A stretch of 64,000 nt of DNA. Source: Chitinophagales bacterium. Its GTDB lineage: Bacteria; Bacteroidota; Bacteroidia; Chitinophagales; UBA2359. Positions 8,990 to 19,261 of this stretch are shown here, in pieces. Under the pieces are notes generated by a model. That model ran no database searches and was not told the DNA's origin. It saw only the letters and a list, made by a program, of their open reading frames with translations. Numbering within the stretch: the first letter of the stretch is position 1; every line of letters starts with the position of its first letter. A program made the translations under genes and the position numbers. The DNA lies in contig JACJXU010000001.1 of the NCBI GenBank assembly GCA_020636475.1, positions 620,001 to 684,000 on the forward strand, in the 5' to 3' direction.

Positions 8990-11900
8990 TTAAAAGTCGG
9001 TACCCAGCGAAATGTACATCATGCGGTTGTTGCGTTTTCCACTATCAATTCCCCAAGCACTATCAAATTTCACAAAATAACCCAAAATTTTGGAACGAAG
9101 TCCCCAACCATAGCCAAAAACGATAGGATTTTTGAAATATTGTACTTGTACCGATACCGGAGTTTCGGCAGGATTTCCGTACTGATAGGTATAATAGCGA
9201 TTTGCTTCGTCCCAAGGGAAACCCGTTTCCCAAGCAGTACCCAAATCGGAAAAACCTACTAACTGAAAGTTGCGCAAAAATTCGGAGCGTATAGGTTTTT
9301 TTACCAAATAGGCAAACAAAGGAACACGCAATTCGCTGTTGAATACTGCAAACTTAGAACCGTTGCGCACATTGAAAGGAAAACCGCGCAAATTGGGTGC
9401 CGTAGCTTGAAACGCATAATTGGCTGTTTCGGAAAAAGGCGTTTCGTAATCAAACTTTTTGGTTTGGTCGAACATCCACCAGTTTTCTACTGCACCCAAA
9501 TAATACACCATTTTTCTATTGCCAAAAGAGTAAGCACCCGCAAGTCTATTTGCCCAAATAATATTGCGATGCACACGCTGATAGTGCCTAAAATCTATGC
9601 CTGTTATGTACAAAGTGCCGGGCTGAATGGTTTTGAAAATTACATCGGATTCGTTCAGCGAAATATCCATTTGCTGATGCGCTTCGGCATATATTTTCCA
9701 ACGCGTACCATTTAAAATGTTTTGGGCTATTTGAATAGTATTATCGAATACATACTCTGCTTTTACAGAAACCCAATTTTCTTCGTAGGAAGGAAAATTT
9801 AAAGTGAGTGTATCCTGCGAAACCGTACTAATTTTATCGTTTCGATAAGCTACATAAAATCGTAAACTGCGAATAATATCCAAAGGATAAATAAACGTGC
9901 TTTGAATGTAGGTATTGTAGTTTCGCGCTTCCAAAACATACTCAAAATCGCCTACGGGAATACTGTAACTGTTTTTATCTACCTTCCGATAGAGTAAGAG
10001 TTTTTTATCTAATCGTTTTTTTAGGTTTTGGTATTCTACAAAATATTCCGAACCGGAAAAATTAAATGGCAAGCGAAATCCGCCAATTACGCGATAATCT
10101 TCCATTAAGTCGGACGTGCCTATTTTGATAAGTCCTTGCAAATCGGTTACAAACAAGCCTGCCTGCACATTGGCGTTGAAACTTTCGTAGCGATTGAACA
10201 TAATGCTGTTGTCCAGTTCCGCATCAATATAATCTACGGCAAATCTTGGCGCATAGGTTCTCACTCGCGAACGGCGCAAAGCATTGATGTTATCCAGTAC
10301 ATCGGGCGAAAAACTTGTGCCATCTCCGGTATCATTTTCTTTCGTATCTCGCAGTGTATCATATTTTTCCAACCAATCGAAATTCGACTGAAACTCGTAG
10401 GCAAAATTGGCGGATTCTTGGATAGTTTGGGTAGATGTATCCTTTTTTGTGTCACTTTCATTTACCTCTTTTGCTTTTACTACTTCTATCGGTTTTACCA
10501 AAAAATTAGAATCGACTGCTTCGCTCAATTTGTTTTCTTCGGCAAGTCGGGTGCGTTTTCTAAAAACGGTAGGGCGTGTAGTTACACCATCTGTATCCGT
10601 AAGGTCAGTATATTTTTGCGAGAAAATTTCATAATTCTCCTTATGCTCAAACGTAAATAATCTGCGTTTTGCCATAGCATCAACATCAACTTCCGAAATA
10701 TTACGTTGGTAGTTCGTCAGCGGGAAATGAAATCCTGTTTCTTTGTAAATTTCCTTGTAACGCACCGAATCAATCATTCCTGCTGCATCCAATTCTTTCC
10801 AGTCAGTAGCATTAGTTATCAGCGAATCGCCTGCAAAATATACCAAAGTATCTATGCGCGCCAAAGTAGTATCGAAGCGCAAAGCATACAAATTATTTAT
10901 ACCATTTTCGTCGCCCAAATAAGCAAAATAATCCGGCGTATAAGCAAACGACTGTGTTTCGTTGGCAAGCGGTGTGTTGGTGAGACGACTCAGCACTTGG
11001 TTTTGTGGCGTGTGCAAAAAATCATAAAAGTAAAGGTCGTAGGTTGGTGCAGGCAAAATAGAGTCGAAACGCTCCTCGCGCAACGTATCGTCCAAGCGGT
11101 TGGAAGAAAAAATAAGCCCTTTTCGGTCTTTTTCCTTTAGGTTTACAAATTGCAAATGCAACTCATCAAAAAAGTCGTTGGTGAGTGCCGTCACTTTGGT
11201 ATTGCTTATGGTGTATTCAAACAAATCCATCTGCCCATTGCGCATCGCCGACAAGTACAAGGTGTTATTACTTTCGCCAAAACAAGCATCTACTACTTGC
11301 TGAAACTTGGTAATATCGTAGGTAATGTGGTTTTTATCCGACATTTGCTGCAAACGAAGCATTATTTTATCGCGTTTTTCATAAATAACTGCCAAAATAC
11401 TGCCGTCTTGGCTCCAACACAATATCGGATAGTTTCGCTCGATAGGTAAGTTGAAAGACTTGAAACTACTTTTTAGCAATTTGTGCGATTTTTGGGTGTT
11501 GGTGTCGTACAAACACACTTTGAGTAAGCCGCTTTCGTTGGTAGCGTAGGCTATATTATCGCCGGCGGGTTGATAGCGCGCATGTTCAAGGAAAAATGTG
11601 TTTTCTTTTTTCTTTACCGTTTTTACGCGCTCTTCGCTGTTGGGGAGTTCTTCGCGTTGTGTGGTATCTAAGGTGTATATTTGGCGTGTGTAGTCGAGCC
11701 AACTTTCGATAATTCCATTCATATCATTGCCCAAAACAAACAAAAAACCCGTATCGGCATTGCGATTGATGCGCGTAAGGTAGAGAATGTTGGGAATAGC
11801 GGCTTCGCCAAAATTGCTTACAATATAATGCCAAAGCGCGTGTCCGGCAAAGGTAGCTTCGGCTCCTTCCAAATTATTAAATTTTTCAAAACTATCGGCT

Positions 11901-12496
11901 TCAATGCTTTGCCGCAATTTGTCGTCAAGCTCAGTATTCCAGTCTTCGCCAATGTACGACACCAAACCGTTGATGTACCATTGGGGCAGATTGAGCAAAA
12001 CAGCATTTTGGATAATTTCTTGTAGCGTTACGCCAAACAACAGATTTTCTAAATACACTTTTGCAATGCCGGTAAGCAGTTGTCGGCGCAGGTCGGTATG
12101 GTCGCCGTTGAAGTAGAGAAAAACCTTGTTGGCGTTGATTTGGGTAAGCCCCGAGCCTAAGTTTTCGTTGGTTTGGTAGCCAATATTGGTTTGCCGAAGG
12201 TCGGAATTGTTGTGATACACCATTATCTCAATTTTGCTGGGCAGCGTATGCTCCAATTTCGATTCTATGTACTCTTTGTTCAATTCTGCTTCGGTTATTA
12301 CGTATTTGGCTAAATCTTGTCCTCCTTGATAAAAATACACCAAATAATTTTCGGTTTCGTAAAAAGACCATTCGTTGTCGTGATATTGTACTCTGTTTTT
12401 TCCAAATTCAATATTGAACGTCTGCGCCCAAGAAGTAGTAGCACCCAACAGACAATATCCCAAAATTATGTACCAAAAATTAATGAATTTTATCAT
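8990..12496 (-). CDS. Propeller/outer-membrane barrel fusion protein
   Basis: 1168 residues from the ATG at 12496 (MIKFINFWYIILG...), signal peptide ending TTSWAQ. Residues about 20-270 resemble a peptidase-MA-like domain (IEIMVYHNNSDLRQ; LPQWYINGLVSYIGEDW), but the zinc motif is missing: the expected HExxH position reads GIAKVYLEN. Residues about 300-560 carry WD40/PD40 (TolB-like) blades such as LCWSQDGSILAV and IFSSNRLDDT. After a charged linker, the C-terminus is a D15/Omp85-like beta-barrel (FRLPFNFSGS, FNSELRVPLFAYL, GFSDLGTAW) ending in terminal Phe, the usual OM signal. Probably an outer-membrane protein; role unknown. First gene of the leftward run. Confidence 0.75.
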   Translation of the reverse strand: MIKFINFWYIILGYCLLGATTSWAQTFNIEFGKNRVQYHDNEWSFYETENYLVYFYQGGQDLAKYVITEAELNKEYIESKLEHTLPSKIEIMVYHNNSDLRQTNIGYQTNENLGSGLTQINANKVFLYFNGDHTDLRRQLLTGIAKVYLENLLFGVTLQEIIQNAVLLNLPQWYINGLVSYIGEDWNTELDDKLRQSIEADSFEKFNNLEGAEATFAGHALWHYIVSNFGEAAIPNILYLTRINRNADTGFLFVLGNDMNGIIESWLDYTRQIYTLDTTQREELPNSEERVKTVKKKENTFFLEHARYQPAGDNIAYATNESGLLKVCLYDTNTQKSHKLLKSSFKSFNLPIERNYPILCWSQDGSILAVIYEKRDKIMLRLQQMSDKNHITYDITKFQQVVDACFGESNNTLYLSAMRNGQMDLFEYTISNTKVTALTNDFFDELHLQFVNLKEKDRKGLIFSSNRLDDTLREERFDSILPAPTYDLYFYDFLHTPQNQVLSRLTNTPLANETQSFAYTPDYFAYLGDENGINNLYALRFDTTLARIDTLVYFAGDSLITNATDWKELDAAGMIDSVRYKEIYKETGFHFPLTNYQRNISEVDVDAMAKRRLFTFEHKENYEIFSQKYTDLTDTDGVTTRPTVFRKRTRLAEENKLSEAVDSNFLVKPIEVVKAKEVNESDTKKDTSTQTIQESANFAYEFQSNFDWLEKYDTLRDTKENDTGDGTSFSPDVLDNINALRRSRVRTYAPRFAVDYIDAELDNSIMFNRYESFNANVQAGLFVTDLQGLIKIGTSDLMEDYRVIGGFRLPFNFSGSEYFVEYQNLKKRLDKKLLLYRKVDKNSYSIPVGDFEYVLEARNYNTYIQSTFIYPLDIIRSLRFYVAYRNDKISTVSQDTLTLNFPSYEENWVSVKAEYVFDNTIQIAQNILNGTRWKIYAEAHQQMDISLNESDVIFKTIQPGTLYITGIDFRHYQRVHRNIIWANRLAGAYSFGNRKMVYYLGAVENWWMFDQTKKFDYETPFSETANYAFQATAPNLRGFPFNVRNGSKFAVFNSELRVPLFAYLVKKPIRSEFLRNFQLVGFSDLGTAWETGFPWDEANRYYTYQYGNPAETPVSVQVQYFKNPIVFGYGWGLRSKILGYFVKFDSAWGIDSGKRNNRMMYISLGTDF

Positions 12497-12643
12497 ATTC
12501 AAACTTAGTATAAAAAATCATTTACCTTAAAACAAGGCTTTTTTATGTATTTGTAACGTAATCAAAAACCAAAAGCGTATTTTATTTGTAAGGTATAACA
12601 AAGTTTTTTTAGTATTACGTAAAAAAATATTTTTGACGAAAAT

Positions 12644-13297
12644 ATGCTGCAAATTAAACAATTTACCTTTAATGATTTTTACGAAAATACGTACATTGTC
12701 CACAATGAAAGCAATGAATGTATCATTATTGACGCGGGTTGCTATACCACCAACGAAAAAAAACAACTAAAAGCGTATATAGAACAACAAAACTTGCAGC
12801 CTGTTCGCTTGCTGAACACACATTGTCATATTGATCACGTATTTGGCAACAAATTTATTGCCGAAACGTGGAATTTGCTCCCAGAGTTTCACGCCAACGA
12901 GTTGCCTTTGCTACAAGCAGTGCCTGTGTATGCCGAAAATTATGGCTTCAAAGTAGCTCCGATGGACTGGAAGGAGCCGTTTTTGTCGGAAAGTGGTACG
13001 CTTCATTTTGGCAATAGCAAAATTGAACTATTGTTTACGCCCGGACATTCTCCCGGCAGTTTGAGTTTTTATTTTCCGCAAGAAAAAGTTGTTTTTTCGG
13101 GCGATTCGCTTTTTCAACAAAGTATCGGCAGAACCGATTTGCCGGGCGGCAATTATCAAACCCTTATTCGCAGCATACAGTCCCAGTTGTTTTCCTTGCC
13201 CGATGAGGTGCAAGTGCTTTCGGGACACGGACGCGCCACAACCATTGGCGAGGAGCGAAAATATAATCCTTTTGTAGGCGAAGTAGCAATGCCCTAA
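12644..13297 (+). CDS. Metallo-beta-lactamase fold hydrolase (glyoxalase II-like)
   Basis: 217 residues with the zinc motif THCHIDH (H60, H62, D64, H65), the second metal ligands in FTPGHSPGS and VFSGDSLF, and the C-terminal SGHGRATTIGEE. The short length, lacking the C-terminal glyoxalase II substrate domain, places it in the broader GloB-like group, which hydrolyses thioesters such as S-lactoylglutathione or related conjugates. Bacteroidota mostly lack glutathione, so the physiological thiol ester is uncertain. TATTTTTG at 12628-12635 could be its -7 promoter element. It precedes the alpha-2-macroglobulin gene by 129 bp. Confidence 0.85.
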   Translation: MLQIKQFTFNDFYENTYIVHNESNECIIIDAGCYTTNEKKQLKAYIEQQNLQPVRLLNTHCHIDHVFGNKFIAETWNLLPEFHANELPLLQAVPVYAENYGFKVAPMDWKEPFLSESGTLHFGNSKIELLFTPGHSPGSLSFYFPQEKVVFSGDSLFQQSIGRTDLPGGNYQTLIRSIQSQLFSLPDEVQVLSGHGRATTIGEERKYNPFVGEVAMP

Positions 13298-13426
13298 TCC
13301 TTCGATTTTTCGTAAAATTTTAGCGCGAGCGGCACTTTTATATTTTTTGTAGCAAAATATTTTTACTTTTTGGTTTAAATAAGTTAGATTTGGCATATTC
13401 TCCAAGCCTTATCTTATTTTAAACTT

Positions 13427-16400
13427 ATGCGTAACGTATTTTTTTTCCTTTTGCTTAGTTTTTTGGTCTTCGGCTGCTCTTCCAAAGATAAAATTACCAT
13501 TGATAACCACAATATTACGCCTGAAATGGCAGAGCTGCAAAACTGGCGATTTGTTTTCAGTGAAGCCATCGGCGATTCGGAAGAAGAAATAACAAAACCT
13601 TATCTGGATATTTCGCCCAAAGTAAATGGAAAATATTTCTGGGAAGATGCTTTTACTTTAGTTTTTTCTCCGGCAGCACCTTTGCCTCCGGCAACGGATT
13701 TTGAAATTTCTGCAACTAAAAACTTCCTCGACTTAGCACGCAATAAATCCGGCAAAAAATTGGAATTTTCGCCCATTCGATTTCATACGCCTTATTTGCA
13801 AATGCAAACCGCCGACTTGTATTGGGCATTGAGCAATAATGAAACAAAGGGCGCAACAGTTCTCAAAGCATCGCTCAATTTTAACTATCCTATAAATCCC
13901 AAAGAATTATCCGACAAACTCAGCATTGAAGCCAATGCGCAAAAGTTGCCTTACACCTTGCTCAACAGCGATGTGTCTAATAATATCCACGCCGAAATTT
14001 ATAATTTAGCACAAAGCAAGGATTTTGCGGAAATAAATATTAATGTCGCAAATGGCTTGCCTATTTTCGGCTACAATGTTTTCACCAAAGAAAGCCTCCG
14101 CGCCGACAATTTGCCCCTACCCGACAAAAGCAAAATACAAATAATTGCCTGCTATCCCCAACACGACGGCTTGGGCGGCAAAATACAAGTAGTGTGCAAC
14201 CAACAAATTCCCGAATCTAATATTAAACCACTTATCCAACTAAAACCCGCGCTTCCGTTTGAAGTAGAAATAACCGGAAATGGATTTAATATCGTCAGCG
14301 ATAAATTTAGCGTAAACGATGCTTACACACTTACCATTGACAAAAAACTTAAAGGAATTATTGGCGACAATCTGGGAACAAATTTTGTAAAATCATTCAC
14401 TTTCGGAGAAATAAAACCCTACTTAGCTTTCGACAATGAAAAAGCAATGTACTTAGGTGCCGATGGTTTTAAAAACCTGAGCCTGCAAGTGTATGGTATT
14501 CCCGAACTCGAAGTGCGCGTTTCCAAAGTATTTGAAAACAATATTTACCAGTTCAATCGCAGAAACTATAATTACGAATGGTATTACAACGAAGAAGATG
14601 ATGAATACTATGATTGGCGCGAATTTAACATCAATACTACCGGACAACTAATTTATAGCGACACTATCGGCTCCGACAAATTGGCAAAATACGGCGAGCG
14701 CAAACTTTTGCATTTCGACTTTTTAGACAAATACACGCAATTTGAGGGAATTTATATATTGGAAGTGCGCGACCCTAAAAAAGCATGGCTCTACGATGCG
14801 CGCATCATTGCTTTGTCGGATATTGGACTTATTGCCAAACAAACTGCGGAAGGTGTGTATGTATTTGCCAATTCTATCAAAACCGCCAATACTATTTCCG
14901 GTGCCAGCATAGACTTTATCAGCACCAACAACCAAAAACTGCACACTGCCATTACGGACGCAGAAGGTATGGCTTATTTCGATTTGAAAAAAGCGCAATT
15001 CCAAGATTTTGAAGTGGGCATGATAAGTGCGCGAATGGGCAAGGACTACAATATTTTGCTTTTCGACCACAATACCAAAAATATGGCAGAATTTGAAACG
15101 GGTGGTAAACGCCGCAGCGATTTAGGCATTGAAACCTATTTGTACGGCGAGCGCAATATTTACCGTCCGGGCGAAACCATGCACTTGAGCGGTATTTTGC
15201 GCAACGAAAATATGTTACCGCCACCCAATTTTCCTATTATTTTGGAACTGCGTTTGCCCAATGGAAAAATATGGAAAACCTTTAAGAAAAATCTCAACGA
15301 CCAAGGTGCTTTTGAAATTAGCGCAAGCCTGCCCGAAGCTGCGCCTACGGGAAACTGGCGTTTAGATGTGCTGAATCCTACGCAAAAAATACTCGGCAGT
15401 ATGAATATTAGCGTAGAAGCATTTATGCCCGACCGTATTCGTTTTGAGGTAAAAACCAACAAAGACACTTTTAATTTACAAGAAAAAATTCCCGTTTCCA
15501 TTGCAGCTTTCAATTATTTCGGTCCGCCTGCCGCGCAGCGCAATGCCGAAGTACGCATACAACTCTATCGCCGCGAATTTAGACCCAAAAAATACGCCAA
15601 ATATCGTTTCCAACTCGGCAAAGACATTTACTTGGACGATATTGTAGCAACAGGCACTACCAATGCCGAAGGAGATGTAAAATTCGATATTAGTGTTCCT
15701 GAAAACTACACCAACATGGGCATAATCGAAGCGCGGATTTATGCTACTGTTTTCGATGAAAACGGGCGCGCCGTGCATCGCAATAAGCAACTGTATATTT
15801 CCACCCAAAAAATTTACCCCGGCATCGGTTATTTCGACGATTTGGCAAGTAGCCGCCAAAACCTAAAAATTCCGCTTATTGCCCTGAACAAAGAAGGACA
15901 AGCGCTTAACAATGTAAACACCAAAATAGAAATTATCCGCTACGACTGGCGTACTTCGGTAGAAAAGTCGGGTGCAGGATATTCGTACAAATCTTCGCGC
16001 GAAGCTATCACCCTTGTCAGTCAAAATATTGATATCAGCGGCGAAAACACACATTTCTCGTTCACACCACCGGTTTCAGGAGAATACGAAATCCGCCTTT
16101 ACACTCCCGAAAACGATTCTTATGTAAAAAATAATTTCTACGCCTATTCGCCTGGCAACACTAGCACTACTGCCTTTGAAGTAAATACCGACGGCACCAT
16201 TGACATTTCGTTAGATAAGGAAAAATATGTGGTCGGCGAAAAAGCCAACGTTTTGTTCAAAACACCTTTTACCGGAAAAATGCTCATTACCTTAGAACAA
16301 GATGACATTATCAAGAAATTTTATATCAATACCGACAAAAAATCGGGGGAAATAAGCTTTGAAGTTACTGAAGCAATGTTTCCCAACTGCTACATTACTG

Positions 16401-18817
16401 CCACCCTGATAAAACCACACACTAACAGCGAAATTCCTTTGAATGTAGCACACGGCGTGGCACAATTGGTTTCGGAAAATCCTAAAAAACTACTCAAAGT
16501 AAGCATTGACGCGCCCGAAAAATCGCGCTCATCGCGCAAGCAAACTATTAAAGTAAAAACATTAGCCGGAGCCGAAGTTTCCGTAGCCATTGTCGATGAA
16601 GGTATTTTAGCTTTAAAAAATTACCAAACGCCCAATCCGTTCAAGTTTTTTTACCAAAATAGAGCCTTAGAAATAAACTCTTTCGATTTGTATGCCGCGC
16701 TTTATCCCGAATTACCTTCTCTAAGTCTTACGGGCGGTGACGAAGACCTTGAATCGAACTTTTTGGAAAAAAGAGCCAATCCTTTTGGCAACAGACGCGT
16801 TGATGCTGTGTCTTACTGGAGCGGATTACAAAGAGCCGATGCGCTGGGCAATGTGTCGGTAGAAATAGATATACCTTATTTTTCCGGCGCATTGCGCGTG
16901 ATGGCAGTTGCGTATAAAAACGAGCAGTTTGGCAGTGCCGAACAGAATATTACCATAAGCGACCCTATTGTAGTAAGTGCCGGCGTGCCGCGATTTATGA
17001 GTCCGGGCGATACGCTGCAAGTGGCAGTAAATGTGAGCAATACTACCGACCAAAATGCCAACGGAACAATACAACTGCAATTGGAAGGACCGTTGCACCT
17101 TGCGGCCAATAATTCGCCAACTCTTGCCTTGAAACCACAGCAAGAAGACGTAACGTACCTTGAAGTATATGCCGACAAAGACCAATTGGGCGAAGCGAGT
17201 ATTACGGCAACGGTAAATGCTCTGGGAGAGAAATTTTCGCAAAAACAAATCTTCTCCGTGCGCCCTGCTACGCCTTTGCAAAAAATAAGTGGCTCCGGCG
17301 TAGTCGAAAAAGGCACAGAAACCATCAACTTAGCCAACGATTTTATGCCTGCTTCTGTTAGCGGGAAAATATTGTTGCAACGCTCGCCTTTAGTTTCTTT
17401 TGCCAAAGACTTGGATTATTTGGTACGCTATCCGTATGGCTGCGCCGAGCAAACTATTTCTTCGGCGTTTCCGCAAATTTATTACAAAAGCCTGATGGCT
17501 TCTCTTTATCCTAAAAACGGCACACTCGACCCCAATCCGCAATACAATGTGCAACAAGCTGTAAATAAAATTCAGGCAATGCAACTCAGCAACGGCGGCA
17601 TTGCTTATTGGCCCCAAAATGGCGAAGAAAATTGGTGGGTGAGTATTTATGCTTTGCATTTTCTCTACGAAGCAAAATACGCAGGATATAATGTTGATGA
17701 ATACGCCTACAAACACTTGACGCGCTATATAAACAATAAAGCCTCTGAAAACAAAATGGCAACATACCGACTCGTAAACGGACAAAGTAAAGAAGTGGTA
17801 AGCCGTGAAATTCCTTATTCTTTGTATGTTTTGACCTTGGTAGGCGATGTGCCGCAAAATTTGCTACAGTTTTATCGCGAAAAACATAATTTACTCGGCA
17901 CCGACGGCTTGATGTTGCTGGCAGCCACGTATCGATTGCTGGGCGATGAAAAAACGTACCGCGAACTTATGCCCGCCACTTACACCTTCGACAATGTAGA
18001 TCCGCTTTCTAATGTGAGTTTTAGTTCTTATGTACGCGACTTGGCTTTGGCAACACTTTGTGTAAATGATGCCGATGCAGGGAGCAAAACGGCAGCCGAT
18101 TTGGCACGCGAATTAAGTAGGGAAATGAGCAGTCGCACTTACCTGAACACCCAAGAACGCGCTTTTGCTTTGTTGGCATTGGGAAAAGTAGCCAGCAGCA
18201 ATGAGAATGCCAGCACACTTAGCAAAATATTGCACAACAACCAAGAAGTTGCCAAAACCAATGCTTCGGGTAGCGTGGAAATGTCTATTGTAGATACCCA
18301 AAACTTTGATTATACGCTCGAAACTTCCGGCGAAGGAAAAATGTATTATTTCTGGGAAATGGAAGGTTTGAGTATGAAAAATACTTTTTCTGCGCGCGAC
18401 AATGAGCTAAAAATTCGCAAGACCTTGTACAATTTGAAAGGCGAAAAAATAAACCCGCGCAACATTAAACAAAATGATATGATTGTGGTGGCGTTGCAGT
18501 TGGATTTGAATAATCGCACGCACATAGACAATGTGGTGATTACCGATATGTTGCCCGGAGGTTTTGAAATTGAAAATCCGCAACTCAGCCAGTTACCTCA
18601 ACTGAAATGGGGAAGTTTTAGCAAAGCGCAACACTACGATATTCGCGATGACCGTATCTTTTTGTTTTTAGATGCGAAGAAGTCGCAGAGCTTATATTAC
18701 TTGGTACGCGCCGTTTCGCCGGGCGATTTTCTGATGGGTCCCGCCGCCGCCGAAGCGATGTATCAAGGGGATTATTATTCTATTAATGGCGCGCAGTATA
18801 TTCGTATTCGGAAATGA
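13427..18817 (+). CDS. Bacterial alpha-2-macroglobulin lipoprotein
   Basis: 1796 residues beginning MRNVFFFLLLSFLVFGC, a lipoprotein signal with C17 as acylation site. It shows serial MG domains (for example LYGERNIYRPGETMHLSG, the MG2-type start, and FMSPGDTLQVAVNVSN), and the thioester motif YGCAEQT with C1339 and Q1342 intact, followed by the alpha-helical complement-like toroid (QAVNKIQAMQLSNGGIAYWP). Such periplasmic proteins trap attacking proteases; the enterobacterial ECAM is paired with penicillin-binding protein 1C. No pbpC lies next to it here. Very long and intact, with no frameshift. Probably outer- or inner-membrane-anchored protease defence. Confidence 0.93.
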   Translation: MRNVFFFLLLSFLVFGCSSKDKITIDNHNITPEMAELQNWRFVFSEAIGDSEEEITKPYLDISPKVNGKYFWEDAFTLVFSPAAPLPPATDFEISATKNFLDLARNKSGKKLEFSPIRFHTPYLQMQTADLYWALSNNETKGATVLKASLNFNYPINPKELSDKLSIEANAQKLPYTLLNSDVSNNIHAEIYNLAQSKDFAEININVANGLPIFGYNVFTKESLRADNLPLPDKSKIQIIACYPQHDGLGGKIQVVCNQQIPESNIKPLIQLKPALPFEVEITGNGFNIVSDKFSVNDAYTLTIDKKLKGIIGDNLGTNFVKSFTFGEIKPYLAFDNEKAMYLGADGFKNLSLQVYGIPELEVRVSKVFENNIYQFNRRNYNYEWYYNEEDDEYYDWREFNINTTGQLIYSDTIGSDKLAKYGERKLLHFDFLDKYTQFEGIYILEVRDPKKAWLYDARIIALSDIGLIAKQTAEGVYVFANSIKTANTISGASIDFISTNNQKLHTAITDAEGMAYFDLKKAQFQDFEVGMISARMGKDYNILLFDHNTKNMAEFETGGKRRSDLGIETYLYGERNIYRPGETMHLSGILRNENMLPPPNFPIILELRLPNGKIWKTFKKNLNDQGAFEISASLPEAAPTGNWRLDVLNPTQKILGSMNISVEAFMPDRIRFEVKTNKDTFNLQEKIPVSIAAFNYFGPPAAQRNAEVRIQLYRREFRPKKYAKYRFQLGKDIYLDDIVATGTTNAEGDVKFDISVPENYTNMGIIEARIYATVFDENGRAVHRNKQLYISTQKIYPGIGYFDDLASSRQNLKIPLIALNKEGQALNNVNTKIEIIRYDWRTSVEKSGAGYSYKSSREAITLVSQNIDISGENTHFSFTPPVSGEYEIRLYTPENDSYVKNNFYAYSPGNTSTTAFEVNTDGTIDISLDKEKYVVGEKANVLFKTPFTGKMLITLEQDDIIKKFYINTDKKSGEISFEVTEAMFPNCYITATLIKPHTNSEIPLNVAHGVAQLVSENPKKLLKVSIDAPEKSRSSRKQTIKVKTLAGAEVSVAIVDEGILALKNYQTPNPFKFFYQNRALEINSFDLYAALYPELPSLSLTGGDEDLESNFLEKRANPFGNRRVDAVSYWSGLQRADALGNVSVEIDIPYFSGALRVMAVAYKNEQFGSAEQNITISDPIVVSAGVPRFMSPGDTLQVAVNVSNTTDQNANGTIQLQLEGPLHLAANNSPTLALKPQQEDVTYLEVYADKDQLGEASITATVNALGEKFSQKQIFSVRPATPLQKISGSGVVEKGTETINLANDFMPASVSGKILLQRSPLVSFAKDLDYLVRYPYGCAEQTISSAFPQIYYKSLMASLYPKNGTLDPNPQYNVQQAVNKIQAMQLSNGGIAYWPQNGEENWWVSIYALHFLYEAKYAGYNVDEYAYKHLTRYINNKASENKMATYRLVNGQSKEVVSREIPYSLYVLTLVGDVPQNLLQFYREKHNLLGTDGLMLLAATYRLLGDEKTYRELMPATYTFDNVDPLSNVSFSSYVRDLALATLCVNDADAGSKTAADLARELSREMSSRTYLNTQERAFALLALGKVASSNENASTLSKILHNNQEVAKTNASGSVEMSIVDTQNFDYTLETSGEGKMYYFWEMEGLSMKNTFSARDNELKIRKTLYNLKGEKINPRNIKQNDMIVVALQLDLNNRTHIDNVVITDMLPGGFEIENPQLSQLPQLKWGSFSKAQHYDIRDDRIFLFLDAKKSQSLYYLVRAVSPGDFLMGPAAAEAMYQGDYYSINGAQYIRIRK

Positions 18818-18999
18818 TAGAACGTTCTAATGCAGAAATAAGAGATTTGAAGTGCTGAGGGCTTATTTTGAGGTTTATTAGGCTTAATATCTTACAAATA
18901 GCTCCATGATTTTTTTAATCGGGAACTATTAGAAGCAATAGCTTGATTATATGCTAAACATAACAAAACTCTATTCGCTTCTTTTACGGTCGTTTTTTG

Positions 19000-19007
19000 T
19001 ATATTTG
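19000..19007 (+). promoter_or_regulatory. -7 promoter element of the toxin-antitoxin pair
   Basis: TATATTTG matches the TAnnTTTG element and lies 47 bp before the antitoxin ATG at 19055. The -33 region is weak (TTCG at 18974-18977, 22 bp away). Confidence 0.4.
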
Positions 19008-19054
19008 CATGTGTATAAAATGTACGATAAAACTTATTTTAAAACTATATTTCT

Positions 19055-19261
19055 ATGAAAGTGCTATTGGATATACAGGACAATATGGCACTTCCTTTGC
19101 TGGAAGTACTCAAAAGTTTGCCTTATGTTAAAACGAAGCAGCTTACCGATGAAAAAGCCCAACTTTTGACGGAGATTCGAGAAGCTGTGGAAAATCTTAA
19201 ACTGGTTCGGAAAGGAAAATTGAAGGCACGACCTGCTAAAGAACTCTTGGATGAGTTATAA
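19055..19261 (+). CDS. Putative antitoxin of a RelE/ParE-type pair
   Basis: 68 residues: MKVLLDIQDNMALPLLEVLK then a helical, charged C-terminus (KQLTDEKAQLLTEIREAVEN ... KARPAKELLDEL). Small size, an acidic helical tail that would wrap the toxin, and an 11-bp overlap with the downstream toxin frame are typical of Bacteroidota type II antitoxins. The ARPAKELLDEL ending is often seen before RelE-like toxins. It is the first gene of its operon, so if the toxin is dead the antitoxin is an orphan. Confidence 0.65.
   Translation: MKVLLDIQDNMALPLLEVLKSLPYVKTKQLTDEKAQLLTEIREAVENLKLVRKGKLKARPAKELLDEL

Noticed and set aside
16826..17406. Two overlapping minus-strand ORFs of 151-176 codons
   Set aside because: Shadows of the alpha-2-macroglobulin coding sequence, whose frame has a clear thioester and MG domains.
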